DNA of 64,000 bases from Acanthaster planci (Eukaryota; Echinodermata; Asteroidea; Valvatida; Acanthasteridae). The translations under genes and the position numbers were made by a program. Location of the stretch: the NCBI RefSeq assembly GCF_001949145.1, contig NW_019091427.1:858967-922966 (forward strand). Reading direction: 5' to 3'. Below the pieces are notes generated by a model that saw only the letters and a list, made by a program, of their open reading frames with translations, was not told the DNA's origin and did not search any database. Positions 13,061 to 32,000 of the stretch are shown here, one piece after another (within the stretch, counting starts at the first letter, position 1; every line of letters starts with the position of its first letter).

Positions 13061-16030
13061 GCAACGGGCCCACAATACAGCTGGGCCTGTACGCCCTTAT
13101 AATACACTTTTTCTGAACAGCGGCTGAACGTCAAATTGATGCACAACTTCCACCCCTATTTTCAATTTCTCCACAGCGAGTAATAACCGCTTTACCCGCT
13201 TCCAGAAGAAAATCATGGCCACACGCATGGTGACCTAGTGGCGTAGTTTTACAGGACCATTTGGAGTGCCGTGGTTGCTAGATATTACAAACTTCAGTTT
13301 TTGTCGAGGAGGCTTATGCAGAGGGAAGAAAAATGCGTTGCATGGAGCAAACATCGCCAGTCAGGTTGCCCCAAATGAGTCTATTATTGCATGCTATTGA
13401 CATTAGATACGATCAAGCAACAACATTCTTGAACAGCCTGCAAGCTGATATACAGATCAGGATTCTGTATCCTTCTTCCAATCGTTCCTTCTGCGTGGGT
13501 GTATACTGCAGACAGGAACACGTGCTTTGGCGCCGAAAGTCAATTAAGACGAGCGAGTTTCATATCAGCATAAGTCGTGAACTTTGATAACGAAAGCGCA
13601 ATTTCTGGTCCCTGGGACTAAGACTGAATAGCTAAATTCAAGGTTCACTCTTATAGCGTCATGATAACTGACTTTGGCAAGCCTCGAACCATGCCTATAT
13701 AATGGCTGTTGGATATTTGTAAACTTATCATACAGAATCATTTTTTTTCTCGCGGCAGATATTTATATTTCGGAGTAGGCCTAGTAACCTTGCACAAAAA
13801 GGTTCCCGAAAGACTAAACACCCTCTTTTAACGAATTTTCCATGGTTGTTTGATCTTGTTTTTAGAATTGTCCATACATAGGCCGTACCTAATGAATTTT
13901 CCTCAGGCTACGGATACAACTTAGAAAGTTTTATACAACTTGCCTACATCGCGTACGGGCCTAAAAAAGAGCATGCTTTGTGCAAATCATATTTTGTTTG
14001 TCTTTCGCATCCATCTCCGAGGTCAGGTATAATTTTCAGCCTCCTTTTTCCCTCAAATATTTATACCGACCATCCAATACAATTTTTTCAAAATTTACAT
14101 TTATATTCCTGCATTCCCTCGTATGCATGCATTTTGCATTGATCAGACATCCAGCGACTGTTGGGAAATCAAAAACAGTAGGAAAAAAATAATAAAGCAC
14201 TGCATTTTATGCAGTTAGCCGACGACTGTTCCGCTTTCCTGTTAGCATGTAAATCCCTCTGGGTTTTTTGGGCCATCTCACAGCCGATGGGGGAGGGGAT
14301 AGCCTGGCCAAAACCTCTCTCGACCGGGTCTTCTTAAAACACACTCGTTTCATAAAGTTACTATTATAATTTTGTATGACAAGACGGCATTTTAATCATC
14401 GACAGCCAGCACAGCCAGGAATGCTAAAGAGCGCCCTCTCTAATTTTGCATGCAAACATGGCAGCCCTCATGCTCACCTCCATGCTGTAGTTGTAACTTG
14501 TACACTACATGTACATTGCTTTATTCAAGTTCAAGAAATCAACTGAATTAATAGGTGAAAGGTAGGCTTGCATTCTTCAGCCCATGTTTCATTCGACTTT
14601 GAAATTGCAGGGATAACCCATGTGAAAAAAAATTGCACGTTTCTTTGCAATTTTTGTTAACATCTGATTAATTATGAATATTAACGAGTAGGCTAAAGCC
14701 CTAACCAGGCCTCGGATCGTTCATGTCATAAAGTCTGAAAGTAGGCCAGAGGGAGTGTGACGCTTTTTGCATTTTTTAGGAATTCACCTACAAATTTGGT
14801 GTCATTGAAAAGCTCATGAAATGACGATTATAATAATGGTACTAAAATCATGTCAATAGCTTCTTCTGTTAGCGAGTTATGGCAAAATTAATAATAATCT
14901 TAAGAGGGTCATTTTCTGTCACCACTTCGGACTTCCATTTTCACACACATTGTTTCAAGAGCAGTGTTACATACATTTTGAAGAAAAAATCCAACAAATC
15001 TAGTACTTGTACCAGATGTACCAGAAAGAATAGCCCCACACAATAGTCCTTAACATTCTTAATATTTTTGGGTGGTGTATAGTTCGTGACTAAAGAGAAC
15101 ACAAACCTAAGTCTGTAAACAAGAAATGCACAGTGTCACATACTGTACATGTATACAGCAATGCGTGACATACCACTTGTGCATTCCTAATTTTGCACAA
15201 AAAGTTTTCTATTAATTAATCATATATCATTTTTTCTATTAAGTAGTTAATTTTAATTAGTTTTAATTTTTCTATGAATAAAAGAAATTTGTTAAAACTG
15301 ATAAAAGCCATGGCATTAGCAGCCTATTCTCATCTAAAATTATTCACCAAAACTTTCATTCTCATTTTCAATTCAGACACCCTGGAAATATGTTACAATG
15401 CACACTCGGCCTTGGAACTTATTTTACAGACATAATCCAAAATGACACATTTTATAAAAGTTTTTTACAGTGGTAGTGTGACATGAAAAGGTGTCACAAT
15501 TTTTATACCATTGTATTGGGTAATGTTCTAGGTTCCCAAACTTAATCTTTCTAGCCTCCTTTCAGTAGGTTTCCACCGAAAAATGTTCGAAGTTATGTTA
15601 AAGAAAATGGCTTTTTGATTCACAACTTCTCCGTAGAAGATCATTTTACTACCTTCAAAATACACCAAATTTGTCAAAGTTTGGTACCATCCAGAAACTT
15701 ATTTCATTCTCTGCCTGAATCACGCAAGAATTTTTTACATGAACCAAACTTTCGCACATTGAAAATCAAAATGGCGGTGCCCATGATTGGGATCGTTCCA
15801 TTAAAAAAAATATGCAACAGACAATTTTGACTTGAAATTGCATGCAAGTCTCCTGGACAAGTATATCATTGAAAAGAACAAGGTTTCTCCTTTAGTTTGA
15901 TATTTTTTGGATCTTTTCTGTGTATGTGCTCTGGAAATCAAAAATGTAAAACGGTAAATTTAGTGTGGTAACAGAAAAGAAAGTCCAAAATCGTCCAAAC
16001 GCTGGACTCACTATCGTTAGGCCCACCGAG

Positions 16031-16110
16031 AACTGTCAGACTGTGGGGTTTGTTGTCGGCTGCAGCATGCAGCGCGGCATTCGGTGGACAACAAACCCCA
16101 CAGTTCTTGG
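16031..16110. repeat. Inverted repeat, hairpin of about 80 bp
   Basis: ACTGTGGGGTTTGTTGTC at 16040-16057 is perfectly inverted at 16087-16104, with a 29-bp loop. Outside this, AGAACTGT on the left (16030-16037) matches the complement of the right flank once an 8-bp duplication (CAGACTGT) in the left arm is allowed for. It looks like a small fold-back remnant. Confidence 0.75.
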
Positions 16111-16717
16111 GTTTGGGGGGCCTACTACTGCTTCTAGGCAGTGACATTAACCATACTAATGTTAGCAATAGGCCTATGCTCAGACATATTATTAGGGCGT
16201 CTTTGCAATGTTTGCAGTTTTGCAACCATACCATAGCAACAGACTTTTGAGTGAAGGGGATGAGTTCTGAAATGTGGGGGATGGTGTATTTTTAGACACC
16301 CCCCCTAGTTGTCACTGTAATCTCTCAAAACTGGTCAGTCCCCCCAAAATACCAAAGGCAACTGTCTTCTTTATTGCACTGACCATGTTTTTTTGGACAT
16401 TTCGTATTGTAAAGTGTGAGAAAATGTGACTTTCTTACGGATACATGTAAACCACCCAAGCCAATTTGAATCCTCCATGTGTCATGTGTTAAAACAGTCA
16501 CACTTTTCCCTCATCATTTCCCTCAAAACTCAAAGCCCTGCCCTCTTTTCACAACATTAACCCTACAGTTATTGAGCATTATGTCATAGTCACCTTCCTG
16601 ATAAGGTCAATCCAGAAGTTACAATGTAGCTTTTCCCCCCATACATATTATAGGAATGGAGTCCCAATACAATCCCTGAAGAATGCAGGATATTGTGCAT
16701 GTATTGTAGCTGTACCG

Positions 16718-16834
16718 GCACGTCCGAATCTCTTGTCTAGAGCTAGGTCTAGGTCCTCGCTCCAATGGAAATGCATGGAGACCCGCAGACAATAGACCTA
16801 GCTGTAGCCCTGGAAGCCCATTTTGGACACGGCC
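16718..16834 (+). repeat. Dispersed element, copy 1
   Basis: About 115 bp, closely matched in reverse at 32112-32236. Shared blocks include CCGAATCTCTTGTCTAGAGC, TAGGTCTAGGTC, AAATGCATGGAGAC, GACAATAG and CTGGAAGCCC. The second copy carries extra TACATG between two blocks. Class unknown; no terminal repeats or pol III boxes were recognised. Confidence 0.75.
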
Positions 16835-17226
16835 AAAGACTCAGTAATTGTTCTCCCCGTAACTTTCAGTGTACCCTACCGTACAGTGACCTATTCACTG
16901 ATGATGACTGGCATAGGCTAGACTGCCACTGGACAGCTAGAAAGTTAATGGGATCCTGCAGAGATCAGGAACCAGTCTAACTATAGGCCTTCTACATGGA
17001 CGTGTATGTACGTGCCCACCGCGAGCATGCCAAACACTGTGCACATTGATTTATGTTGAGTGAAATTTTCCCTCCTTTTTGGTTTGATAAAGAATTAAGT
17101 GTTGAAAATGAGAAGCTTCTTTTTAGTTGATTTTCGATTGGTCTGAAAACTACTCACTTCTTGTAACTCGCATCTCTCATTTCTCAGCCAGAATTACAAG
17201 TAGTAATCAGTCATCCTCCACTCAAC

Positions 17227-21452
<4,226 letters not shown>

Positions 21453-23038
21453 GTTGGAGAGGTCGCTCAGTGGCCCAGATAGTGACACCTAAAATGAGAA
21501 GGTAGCAAATGCAGATGACCATACTCAGAAAGTATCATTGGCGGGAGGTTTATTAAGGGACATCAAAAGCTGTGGTACTCGCTCGGAGTATTAACCTAAA
21601 GTGGACTCTCATCTCATTGAGAGAAAGGAATGTACTCAAGGTCTTTAGGCCGAGGGAAATACATACTTTGATATTTTAAAGACCAGAATTTGGAACAGGT
21701 GGCAGGATACACAGTGACCACCAGTTCTCGGAATGAGGAGTCAGTGTGGGCAGTCCATCTTATAGAAGATAATAACTTCCACTCTAGGAACACGTTATTG
21801 TAGGCTGGAAAGGGACATCCAGTGTTACAAAGCTATATCACAATTTATTAACTCTTCCTTCAAAAATTAAAGCATAACACAACATTAGAATGTAACTGGT
21901 GGTTTCAGATCAAATTTACAATGTACAAAGCATTTCTTAAGGCAGTTAGACAATACCAAACAATTGCTTCTAAATGCTGAAAACTATACAGACCTGAATT
22001 GCAAAAGTAAAATTCTAGGTGGGTAATAGCTGGACGGATGGAAACCCAAGCTAGAAACAATGAAATGCACGTTTGGTGCGGAAATGGACTATGCAATATG
22101 CATGGAAGGCAATCATTCAAACAGAATCATATATATTTCATTTTATACACAACCATGTTATGTACATTTATCAGTGGACGGACAGCTTTCTTTTGCCATG
22201 GCATCTACAGGTTGAATGGTATTAAACCCACATTTATACTTGACAGATAGCCTTGTACAGGCTGACTGAATCTCCTTGGAACATTTTTTCTCAATAAACA
22301 ATATTACCTTGGAGAGCAAATTTGTCCAAACTTTTGAACATTCACATTTCTTTTGCCATTTGTGCCCAGAACGGATGACGTGTACAAGCTCCACAATGCT
22401 CTCATGAAATATCTTTGCTAATAACACCCCCATCTACTTCAGTCAAGCCCAGAGTGACGATCAAGAGTGGCCTGTCTATATGCCACATATTAAAGTCTTT
22501 CCCAGACACGGTCAACATACCCCACCAATCTATGTCTTGACTGCATTTTCCTCTACATGAAGACCCACCCTGTTTAAAATCCCAAGCCATTAACCTGACC
22601 GTGAGGAAGCTCCTCTCGTCCTGTTTGCCTCTTCTCCCTCATCAGCTCTAACTTGATCTCCCCAATCAGTTTCAGCCCTTCATAAATGTCTGAAACACTG
22701 AAAGCCACTCTGGTCCCACATGAGACAATGGCTCAGAGCTGCAATGATCAACAGGGTTATCTTCCATCTCAAGAGTAGCAAACAGAAGGATGCACAAGGT
22801 TTACCTCGAGGTTCAACACGATTTTGTTGAGTACTTAGGGTCAAACCTCAGGCTAAACCTTGTTCATTCTGCATTCTTCCCTGAACTTCATGATGTTAAA
22901 GTCAGGAGTTAATGTCCAAATCAAATCTGATACTTGAAAACTGACCCCTGGAATTCCTCAGCCACTAGACCCCAGTCATAAATACCCCTGGTCCTTTACC
23001 TCCCCAGGTTGACCCCCCAACCTTCCTCTGTCTCCTTC
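21453..23038. other. Convergent 3' ends of TRMT61A and the radial spoke gene
   Basis: No coding region seen. Plus-strand poly(A) signal candidates are ATTAAA 21866-21871 and AATAAA 22293-22298. The closest minus-strand AATAAA, read on the plus strand as TTTATT, are 21844-21849 and 21549-21554. If these are used, the two 3' UTRs overlap in antisense. Confidence 0.45.
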
Positions 23039-26000
23039 CTAGTCATCTTCGTCTTCGTCCTCGTCCACATCCTCCATCTCTTCAGCTTGCTCCATGGCCT
23101 CCTGTTGGGCTGCTCTCAGCGCTGCCTCCTCCTCCGGGCTGGGGTCTTCGGCCTCAGTGATCTCCGGCCCACTGGGGAACTCCTCTTGCACTGGCGGGGG
23201 AGGTGGAGGGCTGTAGTTCTCTGGGGAGTACTTGTGGCCCCAGCCCAGGTACACATTCTCAAATTTCCTGCAGAGGTAGAGATAACCAAAATATGCTTGA
23301 GTGATTCCCATGGAGTTTGTACACACACACAGGTTTGAAATAATCCACAGAGCTTTAGCATATGCATCACCCTGAAGCAGCTGTGGGGCATGGATGGGCA
23401 CTGTAACAAATATTGCTCAAATCTTGAACAAACGACCATCAAGAGTCGGCATTTGTTAAATACAACTCTCTAAGGGGCTGAGGTTGTGGTATCTTGTTAA
23501 AAATCGTATTTTCCGCCAAAAATAATACTGTGATTTTTGTAATGAGGAATAATACCGCCGGCAAGTGCTTAAAAGCAAAGTTTACCATGCAAGCCAAAGG
23601 TCAGTTCACACTTCAAGCAAACAGGGAAGTGTTCATGTCACAAAACACCTGTGGCAAAACTTAATTAAGTTGAAATGTGTCCAACTATGGCGTGATCGCA
23701 GCTTAAATCTTTGATCTTTATGTCGCAATTATGTGTTTGCTTTCATGGCAAGTATAAGTTGTCCTTTAATCATACTCTTTTCATTAAAATTCATTGGTCC
23801 CAAACGGTCACAGCTCCATTGGACAACAGGTTGTTGGTTGCCCTCTCAAGTGATATGTTTATGATAAATTTCCAACACAATAAGGTGACATACCGCACAT
23901 AGATTTTGTGCATGAGACACATTAGGCACAATGGCACAGGAATGACACATGACTTGCTGGTGCAACTGATGACATAGAAGAGCCAAGGAGAGCGGGAAAG
24001 AGACAAGAGCAGGATACAGGAAGAGAGTTCCCAAAAGAAGTAGTTTGGAGACCCAAACCAGAATACTTCATCGTGCTAGGCCTTTGAACAAAGGCAATGA
24101 AAAGAAAACCTTCATTGACAACGGGATCTGGGCTTAACTTACTTGTCTGTCCCGAATGCGAATGCCCCAGGCCAGAGGTTTGACTGGATGACGGCAATGG
24201 CATATTGTGGCACAAGGCTGGAGGACAGACGGGCACTCCAAGGTGGGATGTTCTCGATTTCTGCAAAAATCGCAGATGGTAGACAATTGTCAGAACATAT
24301 TTTCCTCACTGATTTTTTTTTTCACGGAAAAGCATGCATAAAATCAGGACGAAAAATTCATTGCTTGGCCATTCTCCAGCAATATTCAAAAATCAAAAGA
24401 GAAATTTATAACACAGTGAAAAAGTAGTCTTGTTGACTTGGGGACATGAACACTCCAACCCTTCACATCATAAGACCAGACACAAGACCAGTCACCAGGG
24501 TGAATGACAAATGCTGTTGTTGCAGTACATTTGAATAGCCTGTGACTTGAATGCTGACGGGGTTCTTGTACTGGTTCTGTGAGGGTCTTGTAGGGTCTTG
24601 TGATGGTCTTAATAGGGGTCTACGGTGAATCTCCAGTAAATTCTAGGAGTTCAACATAGGCAATGGATGGGCAGGCATGTATAATGAAGAATTAGGTCCT
24701 CATGATTACACAACAGGAAAAGTAGCATTGTCACATGCTCACAGTTGCTCAACTGTACTCTTTGCCATATGCATGTGAACAGATCCGTGCACACTTTGTG
24801 CAAGCTGACAAGGATGCCACTAAGCAGGTGAGTCTAGTCTCATTCACACAGGGGTAACTACTCAGTTTCCAAGCCAAGTTCTGACAGGCCGACGTCAGCT
24901 GTGTCTGTTTCAAAGTGGTTTTTTCCGGTTCCCGGCCTAAGCCCACATAAGTAGATTGGACATGGCCTTCACTCACCAACGTCTTCGGAGATGGGCGTCA
25001 GGAGCGGAGGCCCCACCTCCGGCTCGGGCTCATCTGGCTCCTCTCTCTCCTCCTCGTCCTCTTCATCTTCAAAGTCATCCTCTTGTTGCTGGACGGGGTT
25101 AAACCATGTGCATCGACCCTGCAAGGGAAAGAAAAAAAAAGACGGTGGGGAGGTTTATCAAAATATGCTTACGAATATGTCCCTATTTACTCATTATCTG
25201 GGGCTGCCAATTTCACAGGCCTGCTTTGAGAAAATAACACCTGAGAAATTCATGAACTATTAAAGCAGGAATTGAATCTTCTTGTATAACTGATACATCT
25301 ATTTAAGTGCAGTGATGCCATTTTTCAATAGGTCTGTCGCATAAGGAGCAATTTTCTGGTAAATTACCTGGGGTAGAATGTGCTGGACATGGTGCACCCA
25401 GTTTGAGAGAGAAGGGTCGACAAGATCCTTGACAGGGATGCCTTCAAAATCAGGATTCTCAATGTAGGATTCACGGGCTATCAAGAGAAAACAACAATTA
25501 AAACTCACATGAAGAATGATATAATTGTGAAAGAAGGAGCTACAGTATGCGTAGCTATGTGCATCCACTATTTACACTGTGTTCCAGAAACTTTTTTTTG
25601 TACGAAGTTTTTCTGCGTAGCCTCGGCTTTATAAAGCATTACTATCACACTAGGTGAAAAGAACTCGACAAGAATAGCAATAGAATGACTTTAACATTCG
25701 ATAATGAGTCCTTGATAATGACTGCAACCACTGCCCACGGAATTGTGTTTAATTTCAAGTCACGGCCAAGTCCTTCGGATGCGGCCTTTAGTCAAAGAGA
25801 ACCTCCAAGTGTGAGCCAGACGGTGAAACAAGAAACAACGACGAGGCTTACCCGTCTCTTCCTCCTCTTCTTCCTCCTCTTCATCAAACTGGAAGAAACC
25901 CAAGGGGCTGATCTGAGTGCCGGCCGAGATGCGAGCGATCTGAGAACGCAGATAGTTGGCCTCGGTGCCTTGGAATGGAGGGTAGCTCACAATCTGATGA

Positions 26001-29000
26001 AAGAATGAAGAGAGGCTCCATTTAGGGTAACTGGGAAAGAAAAATGGGCACTTTGAGATTACTAGCTTGAGCACTGTCACTGTCAGTGGAAAGACTCTTT
26101 GACGATTCATGAGAGAGTTGACAGGCAGACTCTGAAATATTTTTCTTCACTAACTGAAATTTGACAGCCCTTGGCTACTTATGGGGACTAGTTGATTGCT
26201 TTATTGTTTCTTTTTGATTCCCTACACAGTTTTCTTTGCTTTCTCATTTATTTATTTGCCTTTTCAATTCCTCTTCAAATTTAGTGTTGAATGGGAGTGA
26301 ACAGACTATAGTGGTTTATAGTGTTACTTGCAGTATTTGGGTTAGGGCTAGTGTCTACAAGCTTTCCCTAGGAACAGCTGTGCTGTACAAAGGCTGGTTC
26401 ATACTTGGCGCCAAAGCGAACAGGAAAGTGACCTTTTGATGTTAGATCAGATATCTGCACAGCGAATACGCAAAAGTCGTAAAATTTCAACTCGGCACAT
26501 CTCGCTACAAAATGTTTCATGACCTCAGAATTAACTTTGACATTTGCTTTGATTGTGAACCGGCCTCATAATGTCCAGTGGAATGATTCAATTTGCTTAA
26601 GCCCTGTGGATACATCATAAATTGAGTTTTGTGACAGTAGGACATGGCACTGATACTGGAAGATCAAGTACACTTACCGGAGCATCAAGCCTTCCAGTCA
26701 GGAACTTTTTGATCTGTCTGGCCCCAGCTATTTGGGCCGGTGTGACAGGAGGCAGCTTCACCCATGGCTGGCCGGCTATATGCAAAGGCAAAATGAATTC
26801 AAAATATTTCACGTTTCAAAGAAACTTTTTTGTATAGAGGTAAATGCAAATACTTCATAAACCTGCTCGGAGACATATTTCTGATTTTACTATTACTTTG
26901 GGAACTAAAAATATCTTCCGTCTAATTAAAGTTTGCTAACTAATTTTGAGCTCTCAGAACAACTGGAGTGCTGTGAGGCTCTGGGAATTATTAAAAATTA
27001 TGCCATGGCCGATATAGGTTCATTAAAATACAGAAGGGGGCAGCATATATATGAGCTTGCATCTTCCACTGTATTTCTGTATGTTTTAGTCAACCTGGAT
27101 CTGCCCTTGGAACTACAGTTGTTCTAAGCTGGGGCACGGTATAATTCCCATGTGTTTCCCAATTCATGCTTGGTCTGAAACAACCCACTCAAGCCCATTA
27201 AATGCCGTACAACAACCTGTTTCATCAGGGTTTGTCCAGTTCTAAATGGATCATTCTGAGAGGCAATTAAGGAACGTTTCACACACCGAGAGGCTCAGAG
27301 TTGACGACATTTATGCATTGTTCTCTGTGAAATTCTAATAGTGTTTACAGATGCTAATCATTATTTAAGCTACCTCAAAAAGTGACATGCTCTCAGTATG
27401 TAGAGTAATTCATTTTCCTCCACGTTATAAATGACTTGGAGAATCGAGTTGGGTCCAAAAGAGGAAACCAAAAAAGGCCAACTTACGTTCGTTGCAAACA
27501 AAGTATGTCTTCTTGTTGGTGCCGGTTCGATTCTCCTCCCTGGGGATAACTGGTGGAGGTTTGTAATCTGGCTTTGGGGTATCGTCCTCTTCTTGTTCCT
27601 CTGTTCAGAGTAGGAGAAAGTAGAGGTGTCTCAACTGCCAACTTGCAAAAAGTTGAACATTAAGGGCAATTTCTGTAAATCCCTCCAAATGTAGTTCAAG
27701 ACTGTGAAACATATGTTCTAAATTAAAAAAAAAAACAAATTTCTTCCCCATAAATTATTCTGCTAAAAGCTACCTGTATGTCCTGCTCTGAACCTGAAGT
27801 ACATAACCAATTGTCTATGCAGTCCTATAGAGCTAGTTTGATCCATTCCACATACCTCCTTCACCTTCTTCATCGTCCTTTTCCGTCTCTTGTTCCTCCG
27901 CCTCATGTTCCTGGTGAAAAGAAGATTCCGCAGTGACAGGTGTATTCAGGGGACAAATTAAGGTGCACTTTACCTGATCCCAGACTGACTAAATAAACAA
28001 CAAGTTGACAGAACTAATTCCAACAAATCTTGGCTGACGGTAATCAAACTGGGAACATTTTTTGCCCGGATATAGTCTAGGCTTATCTAGGCAAAGCCTT
28101 GCATAGGAAAAACAAATTTATGATGTGTTTAAGTTGGACTCATCCTATGTGATCAGGTCTTATACGTCTGCTTGCATGAACATTTCTAGGGCTTAACAAG
28201 TGGACTTAATTAGATTGTAATTACATTCAGTTCTTCCAATTCTATGTTTCAGGCACCTACAGCTGGTTTACTAAATATTTCAGGCCACACTATAATGCAG
28301 GTGAGTTGTCACCAGAGCCACATTCGATACAATTAAAATGTACAGCTATATATCTGGATAAAAATCACGTGAAAATCACTAGCACTTTTAAACAAAATGT
28401 CTGAATCTAGCTCTTGGGCATATGCACTTGTACAGAATGCCAGTTGCAATGTTTATAGCCTTTGGCTGCTATATGGTACTGTGCTGTGGTTGTCACATGT
28501 ACAGTTCTTTTTGGCCATGCACAGTAATTAGAGAACAACAACCAACAAATGCCAGGACTAGTTCTCAGTCAATCAAGACGCAGCATCTGTGGGTTAGGTT
28601 AGGTGTTACAACCTTCCTTGTGGGATGAATGTTGTGGACGGGTTGTTGCTACTGGACTCCAGACTAGCCAACCTGTGGTGGGTGGCCCATCGGGCTCCCT
28701 AAAGCAATGATTACCTCCTCCTCCTCTTCCTCTTCTTCCTCGCCTTCCCGGTACTCCACCTCAGCCACGATGTAGTTCTTCTCTGTGCCAAAGAGCTTGC
28801 CCCAGAAGCGACAGGTCTGCAGGGGGTAGTTGTCCACCAGGTGCTTCAGGGCCAGGAAGATTCTCATTGTCTCCTCGCGACTGATGCCAATCTATGATAG
28901 AACATGGGAAGATGGAAGAGCAACACAGTGATCAAATGACAAGGCACAAATATTTTCTAGAACTATGCAAATATCTTTCTTGAATGCAGCTATCAAAAAA

Positions 29001-32000
29001 AAACCAACAGAATAATTGTCAGAAATTGTACTTTGCTCAAAGAAGATAATATGGCATTAAATTCTAAGCTGTTTTGTCAGGCATGAGATTTGTTTTTAGA
29101 AATAAAACCTGCACACTAAAATGGTTCTGTTTCACAGTACCTACTTTTGGAAAATAATGAGTTGTTGAATAAGTTATTGTACTGTATTTAAGGGTACTTA
29201 ATACAAATTTACACGGAAATGATTTCTGTGCAACTTTCTGCTCCTTAACTGTAGTTCATCTATACATGTGTAATCTTTGGGCAAATATTGTTGAAAAGTG
29301 CACTTTTTTAAACTTTAAAAATTTTCCATGCTTTTCTGATAAATGGGACACTAGTGCAGCGAGATCCTATTACTGGAAGACATGAACTTCATTTTAGGGG
29401 TTTTCATTCAAAGTGTTAATCAAACATTTGCTCATATGAGCAATACTTTGTACACTGGCCCATTGCCATGAACCAAAACAGCCACGTTTCTTCAAAGTAA
29501 ACAACATTTATGACAGCAAATTACCAAACCTTTTTGACAATTTTATTCAATAGGCATGCATGACCAGTGTAGGTTGTACCAATTTGTCACAATGTACCGT
29601 CTGCAAGTGTGTACCGTGAACCTGGATGAAGTGATTGTCACGGTCCTGTCTTTTCTTTGACTATAAGAGGGTGCTTATAGTTGAAATGGATGTAAGCCAA
29701 AATATAAGAAGCACCAAAAGATTCAAACGAATGTACGGAAAGGTGGTTGAGGAGTGTGTTGAGGAGAGGTTGTGACTCGCGGTAGTTGTGTCTATACTCA
29801 CCCCAGCTTGCTCAAAGTAATACATGAGCTCAGGTAGGTTGGGCAACGGAGTATCAACTTCCTCTTCGCCACCTGCTTCATGCTCCGCTTCGTCTTGATT
29901 TTTCTGGAAATAGGAAACAAAAGTTGATGGTTTCAGAGGGCTGGCTGGTCCCAGATAGAGGGCTCTCCATGTACATGTATATAGACACTTTGTTTAACAT
30001 TGAGTTCCAAGCCTCATGATGACCCACTTATAATCCTCCTAGAGCAGAAGCACCCCTTCATTGACTGAAAAGAGCTGCGTTGGTCAGAAGTATTTGATTT
30101 GTTGGTACATGTAGTGACTCGACCATGACGTGTGCATTTCCTAGTCACTCATGAACCAGCGAAGTTCAGTTCTAACCAAAGGAGCCTCCATTACCATGAT
30201 TACTGAGAAAACAGCGCCCTCTCTTGGTCCAGCTCAAGGCCCATACAGCATATTTCCCACCAGTTTCAGTATTGTAGTCAAGCCCTCACAAGTACTTTCA
30301 CATGTCATTTCACAAGCCCAGTCGCAATTCTTTTCACAAAACCAGTCATATTAAGTAACAGATTGAATATTGACAGAGGAATGCCACCGTTGAACAGCTT
30401 GCGACTTGGCTGAAGACTTGTGACGGATTTGCAGGGATTCACAATTGGCTCAACTACACTGCAGGTCCGTCACAAGTCGATAACAAGTCCTCATCAAGTC
30501 TCAAGTCATGTTTGAAGCTATTCAAATGCAGTGTTTCAAAGGCATTTTCCTTTTTACTCTTGATCCACTCTTACCTATTCTCCTGCTCTAACATGAGACC
30601 AACTTGTGATTTGACTCCAGATGGAAACGTGATGGGCACTTAATTATTTCCTGACCATTTGGATGAGTTGTTTTATTAAGAGTGAATGTCCTAACTGCAC
30701 AATTAAATTTTGACAACAAGGGACGCTTGGGAGAAAAAACCGGGATGTCTTGTATAGCAATCATAATTTTGCACAAGTTTTGTAAGACCAATTGACTAAC
30801 GCAAACAACAATTACATGAAGGAGCAAAACTGTCCAAGCCACTCTCCAAGTTTAATACTTTGGCATTAACCCTAACAGTCCTCAGTCCTCCAACAGGTGA
30901 AGGATTGAGGAGTGTTAGGGTTAATGTTGAGACCTTCCCAAACATCCCTAGCACTCGGTGTACTGCAACAAAGTGGCCCCTGTAGGTGCTAGGTTTATGT
31001 TTCGTCGAGTGTTAGACAAATGCTCACCTCAAACAGCGCCCTCTGTGACTCGGCCAGCTGCACAGCCGTAGAATGGTCAACCTTGTCCAGAATAGTATCC
31101 ACTTTGGACGTGAACTTGGACCTCTTGACATCCTTGCTGATGTCTTCAAAGACGTCTTTTGACAGAAAATAAATTGGTTTGACCATCAGTTGTCAAAAGC
31201 AACTCCTAAAAGTTCTACTATTTCAATTCAAGCAGCTTCAGAAAAGGATTGCACTGGAAATGACACATTAGAAATTCAAAAGAAATTATGAGCACACACA
31301 CACACAACAGTACAAAAATATTTGCCGCAGATATGAAAACTGGCAATGTCAAATTTTCATTTACGACTAGTCTCTGACATTGCTTACCTACAACATTTTC
31401 TGGTCTCTCATCAAGAACTTTTGTAAGCACACGACTCAGGTGATCATACCTTTAAAGGAGAAAACATATACCACATCAAATTAATAACAGAACAAAACAA
31501 AGTTCATGCAGGGATGACCAGACTTTGTTACAGTTTCCTCATATTAAATTTCAAATCTATTTTAAAGTAAAAGAAAATATTACATGTCATGTTGTTGAAT
31601 AGGGGTGTGCAGTGTGGATACTGGGTACTCAGATAAAATGAAAAGTGGATACTCAGGTACAGTATCTGTATTAAGAACTCATTTCAAAATTCCAATATAA
31701 AACTTAAATTCCATTTTAGCTTTACAACAACTCTCCTTGATAACTGTCGGTTATTAAAAAAAATCACTGCTGTCCATATGTCAGTGTCACTGATGCTTAA
31801 CTGATGAATGAAAATGCATGTAGTACATGTGTGATAATTTTTGGGGGGTCAAACATTTCTCGACAAGCTTTAAATTCTTTGTTACTGTGAGGTCATTTAG
31901 TAATTATGAATGTTAGTCAAGGGCACCAAGCTCCATAAATTAAAGCACTTTTACTGACAAGAACAGTTGGGTACTCAGCTACCAATATTCCAATGCACAG

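Larger units (their letters stand above)
9403..17226. other. Gene-poor spacer between NPAS4-like gene and TRMT61A
   Basis: Nearly 8 kb with only short, unrecognisable open frames on both strands. It holds a 21-bp tandem repeat (12983-13060), an inverted repeat (16031-16110) and one copy of a dispersed element (16718-16834), each listed separately. It must also include the TRMT61A promoter and 5' UTR and the 3' UTR of the upstream gene. Confidence 0.6.

Noticed and set aside
12853-13146. Repeat-protein-like open frames (EVEGIIY / KLYPLLH)
   Set aside because: Arise from the 21-bp tandem repeat, which is a multiple of three and so keeps frames open on both strands.
23601-26440. Similar AGTTCACACTT / GGTTCATACTT stretches near 23605 and 26395
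   Set aside because: Similarity too short and patchy by eye to call a repeat family.
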